This document shows positions 20,471 through 32,358 of a stretch of 64,000 bases of DNA, piece by piece. The notes under the pieces are model-generated. The model had not been told where the DNA came from. It was given only the letters and a program-made list of their open reading frames with translations, and did not search any database. How positions within the stretch are numbered: the stretch's first letter is position 1; each line of letters starts with the position of its first letter. A program made the position numbers and the translations under genes. Source of the stretch: Porphyra umbilicalis (taxonomy: Eukaryota > Rhodophyta > Bangiophyceae > Bangiales > Bangiaceae); the NCBI GenBank assembly GCA_002049455.2, contig KV918764.1, positions 248,001 through 312,000 of the forward strand. Direction: 5' to 3'.

Positions 20471-22559
20471 TGAGAGCTTGAGGACTTGGCCGCCAACCTG
20501 ACCTTAGGGCAGTCCATAATGATACCAAAGGCAGGCAAATGCGTGCAACCATCCGGCCATCCGCGGCAACTGTGTCGGCTGAAGTTCTCCAATCCGGTTA
20601 GGACATCATTTCAACTGCATCTCAAGCGTTAGGGTGGGTCCTCAATCCACCCCAGTGCGTCCAGTGGCCCAAGTGAGCGTCGCCGTGCGTGGAAACAAAC
20701 ATGAGGAACGTTATTTGACCACGTGCTGGGGGCCTACAGGAAGTGAATCGAGTCCGTGCAGGACTCATTGCAGATGAATCGTGGGACCTGTGGTCTAACA
20801 ATCGCCAATCACGCAGGTGTGCCTTCTCGACGCCACCAGAGAGACCCACAGCGAGGATGGGCGTCTCTATTGCGCCGAAGATTCTGGATTGATCAGCTAT
20901 CACGGCCAAGAAACTCCCGAATGACTTAGCCTGTGCGCGAGCCTCAGGAAAAGGGCCTTGAGGCCGTCTGAGGGCATTTCCATCACACGCTTGGAAGTGA
21001 TTCAGGACTCTGGTGTGGCAAGGACCCGAAGAGCTTTCACTCGTGGAAGAGGTGTGACGGGTGAGATGTCATTCAATGTCATCCAATGCAGGACAATGTC
21101 AGCAAAAACATGTAGATGCCAACAGCGGTCTCACGGCAAAGACACTGCCGAATGACTTGGGCTGTGCGCGAGCCTGAGAAAAAGGGCCTTTGAGGGCGTC
21201 TGAGAGCATCTGTATCACACGTTTGGCAGTGATTCAGTCTCTGATTTTGGCGCCATCAAGAGCGTCGCCGTCGGGGCCCGCGTCGCCGTCGGCTGCGCTG
21301 CTTCCCCCACTGGCGGCGGTCGAGCCCCCCTCTAGCCAGAACACCCCTGCAGCACGTACGTGAGCACGTGAAGGTCCGCGTCTGCAGGGCGCATCAACCG
21401 CGGCACCCCCCCCCCCCGCCCCTTCCCCCTACCCGCTCACCCCCCCAGGTCATTTTTGTCCGCAATGTCGCCCACGCGCACGGCGGCGACGTGCGGCGGC
21501 AGGTCCGCGTCGGCGGCGGCCACGTCCAGCCGCCCCCTCCAGACAAGTGTGAGCTCCGCGGCGGCAACGGCAGCGACGTGGGCGGCCACCTACCCTGGGA
21601 GGGCGGCCCTGCGGCGGGCCAGCAGCACGTCAATGTGAACGACGAACCGTGCGGGGGGGGGCCGGCAGGGGGGGGGGGAGGCGCCGCCGACGGTGCCGCC
21701 GCCGCCGCCCATGTTGGGTTAGGGGGCAGGGAGCGAGGGGGGGAGGGGGGTAGCGCGCCGCCAAAACCGGAGGGGGGCGGAGGGAGGAAAGGAGGCGTTG
21801 GGGGGGGGGGGCCGGCCAGAGCGGCGGCGACTGTAGGGCAGCGGCGGAATAGGAGGGGGGTTATGCGGGAGCGGGGAGGCGCGGCGGGGTGAGGCGGGGC
21901 GGAAATTGGGGCGAAGGAATGGCGGACAGTCGGGCGGGGGGATGGCGGACAGTGGCGTGGACTGTCGCGACCGTCGCGGGCACACGTGTGTCGTCCCGCC
22001 CACAAGAGTCGCTGTGCCTGACAAACTGTTTGCGACCGCGTCCGTTGCCGCCACCACAGTCTGGACGGCCGCCGCTGCAGCGGTCAAGCACTAGCACGCC
22101 GCAAAGAACTGCCGGAGAGCATTCATAGAATTGATCTCAAGAATAATCAGGTGCTCACAAACTTTCTTGAGAATGTTTCAATTACTAAGCATCCTTGAAT
22201 AATTCGTTTTCAGTATGTACTTCTTCGTGTAACTGGTTTCAATGACCGTTGTGATTGGCCGATGACTCCCACAACTGCACTACCGGAATATTTCTTTTCA
22301 TCTTTGGCGGCTATTTCTCGTTTTCGAATACCGATTTCTGATTCCTGAATGGAAATCGTTCGTCATTTGTACATAAGTGCTCGATGTTGTTTTCTAAATA
22401 GTCCTGTCAACTCTGTGGCGAACTTGAGATCGGGATAAATCTGTACGTCTTGAGGGAGCTCGCGGGATCTCCTCCTCGATCACGGCGAGGAAATGGGGGG
22501 TTGAGCATAGGCCGCCCCCGCTTCTGGCCCTGCACGTGACGTGGCAGCGCTGAGAGGAC
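20471..22559. other. No recognised gene; short repeat and G/C tracts
   Basis: This holds the direct repeat at 20901-21245, C and G tracts in 21400-21900 that give only low-complexity frames, and an A/T-richer stretch 22100-22450 without a gene. Confidence 0.5.
20901..21245. repeat. Direct repeat, two copies about 113 bp, 231 bp apart
   Basis: Copies at 20901-21013 and 21132-21245 share CACGGC-AAGA-ACT-CCGAATGACTT at the left and CATCACACG followed by AGTGATTCAG at the right. They differ at roughly one base in eight. Function unknown. Confidence 0.7.
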
Positions 22560-23140
22560 GGGGGCGGTGGCGAGCGACTCGATAGGCGGCGTCGGCGGCG
22601 ATCTGGTGATCGTCACGCCAGGGGAGGCGGCCCGCGACTCGGTCGGCGGCGCCGACGGCGATCCGGTGGTGGCCGTGGCCGGGGAGGCCTCGAGCGACTC
22701 GACAGGCGTTGCCGGCGGCGATCCGGCGGTTGTCGCGGCGGGGGAGGCGGGTGACTCGGTGGGCGTCGGCGGGTCTGGCGGCGATCCGGTGGTGGTCGCG
22801 CCGGAAAGGGCGGCAGCTGACTCGGTGCGCGGCGCCGGCGGGGCCGGCGGCGATCCAGTGCTTGTCGCGGCGGCGGAGGCGGGTGACTCGGAGGGCGTCG
22901 GCCGGCGGCGCCGGTGGCGATCCGGCGGTAGCCGCGGCGGGGGAGGCTGCGGGTAACTCGGCGGGCGGCGCCGGCGGGGCCGGCGGCGATCCGGTACTGG
23001 TCTCGGCGGCGGAGGTGGCGGGTGACTGGCGGGCGTCGGCGGCCGGCGCCGGCGGCGATCCTGTGGTGGTCCGTGCGGGGGGGGTGGCGATCGCCTCCGC
23101 GGGCGGCGCCTGCGGCGATCCGGTCGTGGTCAAGGCGGGG
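22560..23140. repeat. Minisatellite of about 60-bp units, nine copies
   Basis: Units of 57-70 bases each begin GATCCG or a variant (at about 22599, 22658, 22719, 22782, 22851, 22919, 22988, 23058, 23116) and carry GACTCG plus GCCGGCGGC. Unit length is mostly a multiple of three. On the minus strand it encodes repeated TTGSPPAPPA-type Pro/Ser/Thr sequence, and on the plus strand DSVGGAGGDPVVVA-type repeats, each for several units. It could be the repeat domain of a cell-wall-type protein, but no gene around it is supported. Confidence 0.75.
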
Positions 23141-24433
23141 GTGGAGAGGTGTCAAGCAGGGACTCTGTACGTTCGCGCGGCTGTTGCGGGCCAGTCTTAT
23201 TGCATTACTGTGGCGACTGTAGCATTCCGGTGCCATCTCGACTGCATCTGAGTCTTATGATGTCATATGGACCGCAACTCCTATGCATTGGGGCTCCGTC
23301 ATGACGCCCATATCAGTCCTCAATTCATGTGTCTCCCGACTTTACTTCCCCCCTGCTGACTGCTTGCAACCGCGCAGTTGGTTACGCGATTGGACGTGTG
23401 TGCGGCCGCTGCCGCCGCTGGCGCCGCCGTCGCCGCCGCCGCCTGGGCGTCGGTGTAAGGGGAGGTGGAGGCCGCCCGCGGGTGCGCGTGTGGATTTGGA
23501 GGCGGGGAGAGGGGCGAGGCGTGAGGCCACGGCCTGCCGAGGCGGGGGGGGGGATCGCGACCTGGCGATTCTCGTGATCGCACGAACTGACGCCTCCCCT
23601 GGTCCTTTTTACTTTCCTGCTACTCTTGGTTGCCTGTGATGGTCCCGTTTGTGTGCACGCGATGGGGAAATGATGCTCGCGCCTGTGGCGGATATGTTGA
23701 CGGAGATGCAGTGCAGATGCACTATAAATGCAGTTTGATCTATTCGACTTGGCCCGTTGCCGGCCCCAACTCGCCCGGAGCCCCAGAACCGCAGTTCAGA
23801 AGCAGCGACGGCTGTGCTTCCGGACAAGACAGAGTCAGGGCGGTGGGCGCGGTGTCTGTGACGGTGTGTCTGACCACCCGACACGGGTGCAAGACACAGC
23901 CGGCCGCTGATGTCACGCTGTCAAGTGGCCTGCCTGGAATGCAGCCCGAGTCAAGTGGCGATAATTTTATGCCAGTCACAGGAAGTGGCGGTAAGCTCCA
24001 TCCGTGACGAGATAACCGGCGGATGGCAGAACAAGATTTAGCTAGCCGTCAAAGCTTAAATGAAGTAGGAAATACATGTATCAAGTTATACATCCCCCCG
24101 CCGCACCCGGTTAAACGGATGACATTGCTTTGCAAAGATTCCATGCATCTGGACTCACATATGACGACATCTGCAGGCCTGTCGTGCGAAGCTTTCAAAA
24201 ACGAGATGGTCTGCGAATTGCAGCCAGAGTGCAGTGAGATGCGGCTGAGATGCTGTGCGCGCGGCTGCCGACGATGTGGGGCAGGCCTTTGGATCGGGCA
24301 TGGTGCTGGCTGCAATGAGCCTAGTGTCCGAAAAGATGCGCATGTACGTGCGCTATTTTTGCGGTAGCCGTGTGATTGCCGACCCGGCAGCTCTGCTGCT
24401 TTACCAAGATAGTCCACGTTTGCAGCACTTATA
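23141..24433. other. No recognised gene
   Basis: Mixed-composition sequence with a short GCC-rich patch near 23410-23450. Open frames are short and not protein-like on either strand. Confidence 0.5.
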
Positions 24434-24831
24434 TTGCTGATCCCCGAATATGTCCTGCTGGACAGAGACTGACTTGCTGACCGACTCTCTCCACCAATCA
24501 GATGTGCCCCTGGGACTGACTTGGTGCTCCTGATTGCTTACATGTGCCCATGCAGCCTGGAAATCAACATCAGCTCCTCCTCTTTTCTGCACTTCTGGCG
24601 AGGAGACAGTAGAAAATCTCAAGATCTCGCGTGGGCAGCTTGCTCTGTGCCATGAAAAGCGGATCAAGCGGCGACAAACAGTGAGTTCTGCTCGATGCAA
24701 GGTCCTGGCACAAAATGCGGGCTTTCTATTGGCTTCGATGCCTCCTTACTGTCGTTTTAAACCAATAGAGTGCTCTTATTCAGAGTCAGTCTCTGTCTCT
24801 GTCCCCCAGGACAAAACTCGGGGATCAGCAA
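24434..24831. mobile_element. 398-bp TA-flanked MITE (TTGC-GATCCCC family), unlinked copy
   Basis: This member is outside the duplication. Its left end is TTGCTGATCCCCGAATATG and its right end closes GGGGATCAGCAA, with TA at 24432-24433 and 24832-24833. It is nearly the same length as the duplicated members and clearly alignable with them throughout, including CCAATCAGATG, CTATTGGCTT and ACCAATAGAG. The independent site confirms mobility. Confidence 0.88.
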
Positions 24832-24843
24832 TACATTTATTGC

Positions 24844-27100
24844 TTAGCTTGTGTCGTCAGACCCATCCTTATCCCCTTCAACATCCAGCAGTGATACATT
24901 CGAGTCAAACAACAAAGAAGCTTGAGACCAAGACGCATCGGAGCGGAGCCCAGGTACTACAGGGCGCACCGACGAGGACACAGGGACACCGATGGAGCTA
25001 ATATCATCACGGCCGGGCTCGGGCGCACTCACTAGTTCGTCAGAACGCCGCATGGCTGCTGTCACTTGGCTCACACACAGGGAATGAACCGCCCCTGTAG
25101 TGCCATCGTGGCGCTGGTGGGCAGTGCTGCCACGCGAGGCGCCCGAACGTGGCCCGCTGGAGCTTGGAGGCACGCCCTTTTTGCGGCGACTTGGGGCCGC
25201 TAGTGGACGCGCCCGGCAACGACCAGCCTACTCGCGGGCGGTTAAGCCAGGCGCTGCCGCCTCCCGCCGACGAGCATCGATGCGGCGGGCGCGGTTGGCT
25301 GCTGCATTTGTGCTCTTGTCATCCGCAAGGAGCTGGTCGATCTCAGACTGGCGATCAGCCATGAGGTCAGCTTGGGAGCGCTGAGCCGGCGCAGACGGCA
25401 GTGGTGTGGTCAACGCGGTAACACCACCGACCGCGCGCGTCGACAACAATGAGGTGGGCTCGCTCACGGCCACCGTTTCGAATTTGTGGCACGACACCTC
25501 CTCAAGCGGTGCTGAACGGAGGGTGCGCGCGCGCCCGGCCGTCGCCAGCTGCATCACGATTGAGAAAAAGGCGGAATCCCACGTCCCAACCAGGAGCATG
25601 GAGGCAATAGTGGTGGCCATCGGTGGCTTGAGCGATGGCGCCATGCGGACGACGTCGATGGTATCCGTCAGCTCCTTCACTCTGAAGTACGGCTCCGACT
25701 TGCCCGACTACTGGCGGATGGCGACGCTGATGGCGGTCATGTCGACGCCCACCACCCAGGTCGAAGATTGCGCTCTCCGCAAAGAGTTGAGAACAGCCGC
25801 GGCCGTCGCGGGGATGGGCTTTGTGGGTGGAGATCACGACGGGATGCTCCATGACGGCCACAATTCCTTGAGTAGGGCGCGCACGGGCGCCCAGTCCGTC
25901 TCGACGCTGTTGGCCAGGATCAGCCGCTCCACAGCCAGACCACAGTGAATCCGAGCGAGGCAGACCAAGTCATCCACGTATAGCTTGTGCAGCACATGTT
26001 TGCAATCGTCGCGGTCCTTGATCAGGTCGAGAACACGGGTGACGCTGGCGACCGCCTTGTCGGAAGGCTTGACCATCGGCGGAGGCGTGTCCCGGTCCGT
26101 CGTCGGGGTGGCACCTGCAACCTTCACGAGCGCCGCATCTTGTGCGTCATCAGCAGCAGCAGCGGTGGCGGCAGCGGCGGGAGGAGCGGCCGAGGTAGCC
26201 GCTGCTCCTGGAAGAGCGGCTGATGCGTCTGCGGAAGCACCACCACCAGAGGGGTCGCGTCGAGCATCGACGAGGACCCCACCTTCAGGTAGCTCATCAT
26301 GTCCATGGGAGCTTGGCTGTCTGGCAGCATCGCGACGCACAACGGTACCGCCCACGGGAACGTCGTGGCAGTCCTCGTCGGACACGACCGCCGTCCTCAT
26401 CCCGCCTCTCGACGCCTTGCGCCCGTTGTGCCCGCTGGCACCATCGTGATCGACGACGAGCCCCCCAGCAGGAAACTCATCAGCGCCCGCCAGGTCGCCT
26501 TGTTCGAGCGCTGCTCCCATCGAGTGTTCTCGCCCTAGCGCCGCGCCGTCCAAGCAATCGAGACCGACAGTGGCGCGCGTGCGCTCCGATCTGAGCGCAA
26601 TGGCCTTGGCGGCGGCATCAAGCTCCTTCTGCCGGTACGCGAACGAAAGCCCTCGGTTGACGACGCGGCTCGCGTGCTCGTCTTCGTCCGAGAAGAAGCC
26701 GATCCGGTCGATGATGCGAATCCACCGGTTCTGAGGGGCGTCCATGGCGTTGTCACCCTCGCACATATCTGATGGCAGCGTGCAAGTTGGCTCCAGGTGG
26801 CGACAGATGCTCGTCCAGCTTCATGGCGACCTCATGGAAGGTTTCCAATAGGCGAGCGAGGAAGGCGACCTTGGTGCTGTCCGCAATGCTCAAAGAGCGG
26901 AAGAATTGCATGTACTCCTCGTCCGGCACGGCGGGTACGCCAGGCACGGCAGGCTCGGTGGGCACGTCAGGCACGACGGCGGGAACGGCAGGTACTTCGG
27001 GCTCTCCGACGGGGACGGCGGCGACGGAGGGGACGGCGGGGACGGCGGCGACGGCGGCGACGGCGGCAACGGCGGGCCCTGAGCCGATACCGGACTTCAT
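24844..27100 (-). CDS. Unrecognised minus-strand reading region in several frames
   Basis: From an ATG at 27098-27100 a frame of 115 codons contains a VPAVPAV-type repeat and then a globular piece (EEYMQFFRSLSIADSTKV). It overlaps a second frame (26766-25834) with NRWIRIIDRIGFFSDEDEHA and KHVLHKLYVDDLVCLARIHC. Further pieces follow at 25680-25228 (MATTIASMLLVGTWDSAFF) and 25173-24844. Composition is protein-like in these parts, so a gene or decayed gene is likely, split by introns or frame changes that I cannot place. No family is recognised. The downstream end abuts the MITE at 24434-24831. Confidence 0.35.
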
Positions 27101-28681
27101 TTGCTGTCAGGACAGGGCGAATAGAAAAAGAAGAACAGGATATACGGAAATAGTGTACAGGCAGATCACGTACTAGCGAGGTCAGCGAACAAAGCATAAC
27201 CATGAAGGAGGTACTCAGAGTATGGGCATCCATGGTCACCGCAAGCCCACCCGTCTCGCCAAACAAGACCGACCCGACGCGCCCAGCAGCATCGTCCCCA
27301 ACGCGGTAAAAAAGGCAAGGACCGGGACAACGACGTACACCGTGTACATCGAGCTGGGCTACGGCGGCAAGAAGAACTGCAGGCAGGACCCGTGTGACGA
27401 CCCCCCGTCGAAGGAGTCGGCGGGCCGCGCCATGGCAGTAGACTCGGCAACGACGGCGCGCAGACGACGGCGCGCAGACGTCGGCACGACGACCATGGCG
27501 CAATGGTGGCTGATTGGGACTGTTCTACGGATGACGACCCGGCCCCGGCCCTGTCGAAAAACGCTGCAGATCGGGGCGGTCCAGAAACCAAGTGCCTCGC
27601 GATCCTGCGATCTATTGATTCAGATGCACCAACTGTGAGGCCCATTATAAACGGCACGCTCAGAACGTGCATGCACGCGTGTCCACCAATGAGCGCACGG
27701 CGTTCCAAGCACGCACCCTCTTTCTTGCCTTTTCGCCCTGGAATGGTGTTTCCGTACGCAAAATACTTACCTTCTTGAAAGCGCCCCATTCGAGCGATTC
27801 GAGGCCGTCTTTTTCAGAGTTTCTCTCGCACAAACGCACAGACCGAGCGGCAAGAATCCGGCCCCAGGGCGCTCATTTTGCGGTCCGTGCAAGGTCATTA
27901 TCGTTTATCTCTAAACGGTGTGGTAGATTACAGCTGAAATTCGAAGCCCTGCCAAGCGCATGTGTGTCTTTGTCAAAACCACCGCTTCCCAATGACGATG
28001 CGTTGTCGGACGTATGTCGCTTTTTAACGTCAATTACTTTCACATGCGTGCGTCGTTTAGACAGGGCCGGAGACAGGCCCCAGTGCACGAAGATTTACCT
28101 CGAATCTATCATTCATGGCACCACAGGACGGAAATCAAGCCCACGATTGACGCAATCGAAAACAGCACCCGGCCGCCCCCCGCGGGCGCGCGGAGCGCGC
28201 CCCTTCCCCCCCCCACCCCGGCATTCAGGCGGCATGTTCACGCGAATGTTGCGTGAAAGCTATACGGCGCAATTCCTACCTCATGGTCGACCACGCCACG
28301 CGCAGGCCCCAAGCGGCCTTCCTAGAGGGTGGTGGCATGCTCCCAGCTCTCTGGGCTTGTGGGGGCGCAGTTGCGCCGCCCCCCCCGCCCCCCCCACCGC
28401 TTTTTTTCGCCTCACTCCCCGCCTCCCTGCTTCCCGCGCGCCCCTTCCCCCACGTCCGTGCCCCCCCCAGTCTTTTTTCGCGCCTCTTGTACGTCGCTGC
28501 CCCTTCATCAATCTACTTTGTGACCTAGTTACTCCGCACCGCCACCCCACTGCCCCATCGCGGCGCCTCACATCCCCTGCGTACCTGCCCCCCCCCCTCC
28601 CTTTTCTTCCCCGACCCCCCCCCGCTCCCTCCCCCAACGCAGAGATTGCCTCTGGGTTCCTCAGGACCGACAAACACTACC
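27101..28681. other. No firm gene; upstream part of the ankyrin relic at the right end
   Basis: 27101-27660 has competing frames on both strands, none recognised. 28160-28640 is C-rich. From about 28640 a plus-strand frame resembles coding sequence leading into the ankyrin relic of copy B. Confidence 0.4.
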
Positions 28682-28766
28682 AGCTGGCCACCCGCGAGAC
28701 GCTCAGCGCGTTTTTGCTGCGAAAGCACCCGCCGGGCTGCGCCGTGTCTGCGTGTGCACCGACGGC

Positions 28767-29528
28767 ATGGAACTGGTGGCAGTCCCCGGGGGGGGGGGGC
28801 CTTGGGTGAGGTTGAGGGAAGCAACTTTTGGGGGACTTCCCGCCGCCAAGGAGCAGCGGGTGGGGCGGAGCGGGGCGTGGCGAGACAAGGTGGCGCGGGG
28901 CGTGGCGTGGCGGTCGGAGCGGGGGCTTTGGTCACGCTACAAGGGGTGTGGGCGAAAGGCAGGCAGTGACGCATCGAAGCCGCTGCACGACGCGGCGCGC
29001 ATCTGCAACAAGGACTTCGGCGAGGTGTTGCTGCGCGCCCACGCGGCGATGGACGCAAAGAGCGATAAATGAGGGACGCCGCTGCACGTGGCGGCGCACC
29101 GTGGCAACAAGAAGGTCCCTGAGATGCTGCTGTGCGCGGGCGCGGCGGTCAACGAGCCGGACGGCAACAAGGCGACCCCACTCCGAGTGGCGACACGCCG
29201 CATAAATTCGGAGGTTGTGCGCCTCCTGCTGGAGTGGCACGCCGGCCCAAACAGAATGGGCCCTGACCGTGCTAAAGAAGGCCTGTCCACCACGTCCAAG
29301 CAGCTCCGGGACGTGTTTGACGAGGCCGTCCAAATGCCAGAACAGAATCTCGAGTCGGCCAAAGCAACGTAGCGGGCCGCGGCGGACGCGGCCAGCACTA
29401 ACGCGGCCGCGGCGGATCTGATCGCCCAAGAGCTGGTCGCTCTTCAAGCGGCCTACGACGGTATTGTCGTCGCGCCTGAAACGCTGTCGGTGAGTGCCCT
29501 GGAGGCAGCGCTGACACCGCCCAACTGA
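28767..29528 (+). pseudogene. Ankyrin-repeat protein relic, copy B
   Basis: This is the duplicate of the relic at 86-847. It has the same three ankyrin repeats and the same two in-frame stops, here TGA at 29070-29072 and TAG at 29370-29372. Because both stops are shared, they predate the duplication. More upstream sequence is visible here: the frame before the G run reads EIASGFLRTDKHYQLATRE from about 28640, which looks like coding sequence feeding into this gene. Its function is unknown beyond likely protein binding. Confidence 0.7.
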
Positions 29529-29793
29529 AATCAAGTGACTTGCTCTCCGTTTCAGAGGTGGCAGTCTGCATTCATGTCCTCAGGGATCTGAAGGCGTGTC
29601 AGTGTGGCAAGTGTCGCGATGACGCTAAAAGCGAATGGAGTTATGTGGCTGAGAACACTGCACCCGCCACAGGCGAGGGCGTCATTTCCCCAGCGTGTGC
29701 CCGAAAATGGGGCCATCACAGGCAACCAAGAGTAGCCTTGGAGGGCGAGGCCGCCCGTGTCGACGTGGGTGGTGAGGGAGGGGAGCGGGGGGG

Positions 29794-30025
29794 GGGGGGG
29801 GTCGCCGTCGCCGCCGCCACCGCCGTTGCCGCCGCCGTCAAAGGCGTCGTCGTTGCCGCCACGACCGCCCTTGCCGCCGCCATCGGTGCTGTCGTCGCCG
29901 TCGCTGCCGCCACCGCCGTTGCCGCCGCCGTTGGGGGCGTTGCCGTTGCCGCCGCCACTGCCATTGCCGCCGCCATCGGAAATGTCGTCGCCGTCGCCGC
30001 CGCCACTGCCGTTGCCGCCGCTGTC
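29794..30025 (+). repeat. GCC/GTC-rich trinucleotide array, copy B
   Basis: This duplicate of the array at 1114-1345 has almost the same unit order, so the array has not expanded or shrunk noticeably since the duplication. Confidence 0.85.
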
Positions 30026-30090
30026 ATCGTTTGGAAAGACAAGTGGGGGGTACAGGGCCCTCCAGCAGTGTTGGTGCTCCCGGCATCGTG

Positions 30091-30366
30091 CTATTCATTA
30101 TTTTCTGCCAGACTGGCGAAGGGGGCGTCCTGCTCCGTCAGACGGAGCCCGGCCAGCTCGCATTCACTCACCACCCTTGTCCTGCCCCTGTTCACATTGT
30201 CAGCCAGCCCACCATACCCCCGAGTGGCGGTAGCGACGTGAGCATCCGTTCTTCGATTGTGGCTGATGAACGTTGCCACGTCGCCATTGAGCTCTTTGTT
30301 GGCGACCATCTCCTTGATCGCGCCTACCTGCAGAGGGGTGATGGGGGTCCTTCGACCTCCCGCCAT
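30091..30366 (-). CDS. Unrecognised 91-residue protein, copy B
   Basis: This is the duplicate of the frame at 1411-1686. It is the same length and differs in one early Met-to-Val and one Pro-to-Ala change. It is open from ATG to stop. The family is not recognised. The protein-like upstream frame is also kept here, at 30536-30772. Confidence 0.35.
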   Translation of the reverse strand: MAGGRRTPITPLQVGAIKEMVANKELNGDVATFISHNRRTDAHVATATRGYGGLADNVNRGRTRVVSECELAGLRLTEQDAPFASLAENNE

Positions 30367-31069
30367 GATGGTTCTGGTGAGTTTCTATCCGCTGGTGACA
30401 AGCTGGGGGCTTTTCTTCGTAGGTCACTGGCTCAACGCTTCACGCTCGTGTCCCCAGAATGTGGCAGATCAGGGCCAGAGAGGCCGATTATCCAATCTCA
30501 TTGACGACCGCAATCGCCTTTCTAGGGTGGGCAAATTATATTGGGTACGTACTGTACGTGCCCCCGTGCGCGCTCGCGGCTATGGAGTCGGCCGGCGTGC
30601 CTGGTGTCGATGCGTCGCCAAGCGCGTCACCTCCCTGAAGGCCATTGTATTGCACGCATGTGCCTGGAATGGTGCTTTGGTCATCACCCTGAGCCCCGTA
30701 CAGCGCCTGACAAAACGAAAAGTGGAGGTTGACCGACACGTGTTCAGCCGAGTCATCGGCTGTACTGGTCATAATTTATCCTCATCATCGGCTGTGCTGG
30801 TCATGATTCATCCTCGTCGTCGGCTGTCGGCTGTACTGGTCACAATGGCCAAAATCGCAAACCAGACCTGGTCCATGGAAAAAGTGCGCTACGCCAATGC
30901 AGACACACAAGTTCCAGCAGACGAGAACAATAAGGAAGATCGTGGAATCGGTTGGATCAGGATGACGCCGCCTGCTTCAATGTGGCGCGGATCAAAGTGA
31001 TGTTCACCTACGGACGAAGTCAGAATAGCATGTCAAAAAGATGAAATCGTAAGTGCATCGTGCACCCAG

Positions 31070-31165
31070 TGATGACGGCGAGATTCGAACTCGCGCCCCA
31101 CAGGACTAGTGCCTTAAACTAGCGCCTTCATGATTTTTGCAGATAGACCACTCGGCCACGTCACC
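31070..31165 (-). tRNA. tRNA-Leu(AAG) with 16-nt D-loop intron, copy B (intact)
   Basis: It has the same cloverleaf as the copy at 2551-2646, but the D-loop reads GAGTGGTCTA before the extra sequence, so the invariant GG is present. The 16 extra bases lie at 31128-31143. Without them the D-arm becomes GCCGAGTGGTCTAAGGC, a standard eukaryotic Leu sequence. All four stems pair; the only weak acceptor pair is G2-U71. A TTTTT terminator lies about 35 nt past the 3' end (minus strand, 31034-31038). The intron position in the D-loop, not next to the anticodon, is unusual and is known from Cyanidioschyzon merolae. Confidence 0.88.
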
Positions 31166-31495
31166 CTCTCGTTGCAAATAAGGGACTGAAAACTGTTTAA
31201 ATTTCTGTATTATAGCAGGGACGGCAGATGCAACGTTGAACGACAGCTGATGAAGTGTCCTGGGCACCAAGCAGCATGCGCATCCAGCCCACATGGAACC
31301 ATCCTCGCTCGACAGGCCACAGCCATGCCCTTTAATGCGTGTGAGGGTGCTGTAAGTGGCATTTATGTCGCATTACCACTAGAAGAGAGACGCTCGTTTG
31401 ACCCCGAGAGTGACGCGGACAAACGCCAATCGTGGCCATATGTCTGCGGCACACCCTTGTTAATCCATACGGATTTCCATGGTGACAAGGCATTT

Positions 31496-31591
31496 GCAGT
31501 CGTTGCTAATCTGGTTCGCGTCAATACCTTTCGCAGTCATAGCGCGCGCCTCACACGCGCGAGATCGTGGTTTCAAATCCCGCCGACTGCG
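31496..31591 (+). tRNA. tRNA-Val(CAC) with about 22-nt D-loop intron, copy B (T-arm damaged)
   Basis: This is the duplicate of 2977-3072. The acceptor GCAGTCG/CGACTGC pairs perfectly, the D-stem is GCTA/TAGC, and the anticodon stem CGCGC/GCGCG is perfect with loop CTCACAC. The extra D-loop sequence is 31517-31538. The T-arm reads GTGGT-TTCAAAT-CCCGC, so the conserved G53-C61 pair is lost and the B box is weakened. This copy is probably impaired, the reverse of the Leu gene, where copy B is the sound one. Confidence 0.8.
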
Positions 31592-31961
31592 CCACTTTTT
31601 GCACAGAAGCCATGCCAACGTTCAAATTCATGATTGCTTCGCAGTCGAAGAAGGTGGTTTCGTGCCGATTTTCTTTTCGTTCTGTTTTATTGGCTCGAGC
31701 AGTTGATACCCCCCAGCCATGGTGGCATTCGTGCGTTGGGCCTTGCCCCTTCGGTTTACCTTGCACGACCGGCGGCGCGGGCGGGGGCTAGCATCGATTC
31801 CCGCAGAAGAGGGGGGAAGTTGTAGGACATGCCCGAGGCGCGCACAAACCTCACGCCGACCAAGACGGACGCGGAGGCGACGGCGGTTGACTGCGGCGCA
31901 GGGGAATGGTCTCAGTATTGTGAACTCACTTCCCACCAATTATGGAAATGAAGCAGCCGTG

Positions 31962-32147
31962 ATTGGAACGCAGCACTCTCATTGGTTCACACGCTTGCGT
32001 GCACGCTGAGAGCCCGTCGTCAAGACGGCCAGCGTCCCATGTGTTGCGAAGATAACTGGTGGTACAAGCCAATGGGAGTGTCCCCTTATCACTCTCATCT
32101 CCAGCCAATAGAAACGGTGCGGCTCGGGTGAGTCGGTGTTTAATTGG
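31962..32147. promoter_or_regulatory. Cluster of five CCAAT boxes, copy B
   Basis: This duplicate of the cluster at 3443-3628 keeps all five boxes. No adjacent gene is recognised. Confidence 0.4.
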
Positions 32148-32358
32148 ACCGCATGACATCGCACCAGAGGCGCACGTGGAAAACACGTGCGAGAGACGTA
32201 GCCCCCATTGTACATGAATTCAATCACTATTAACATCCAAATTGAACCACAACCACCCATAATATGATTCGTTGGGCAGATCACACACGAAGGAAACTGG
32301 CGTCCGTGCGAATGGCCCCGCTGGACAAACGAGCAGCGCAAACGAACGTCTCAGTGTA

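Noticed and set aside
22560-23140. CRISPR array
   Set aside because: Units are contiguous variants of one 60-bp repeat without unique spacers, in a eukaryotic context.
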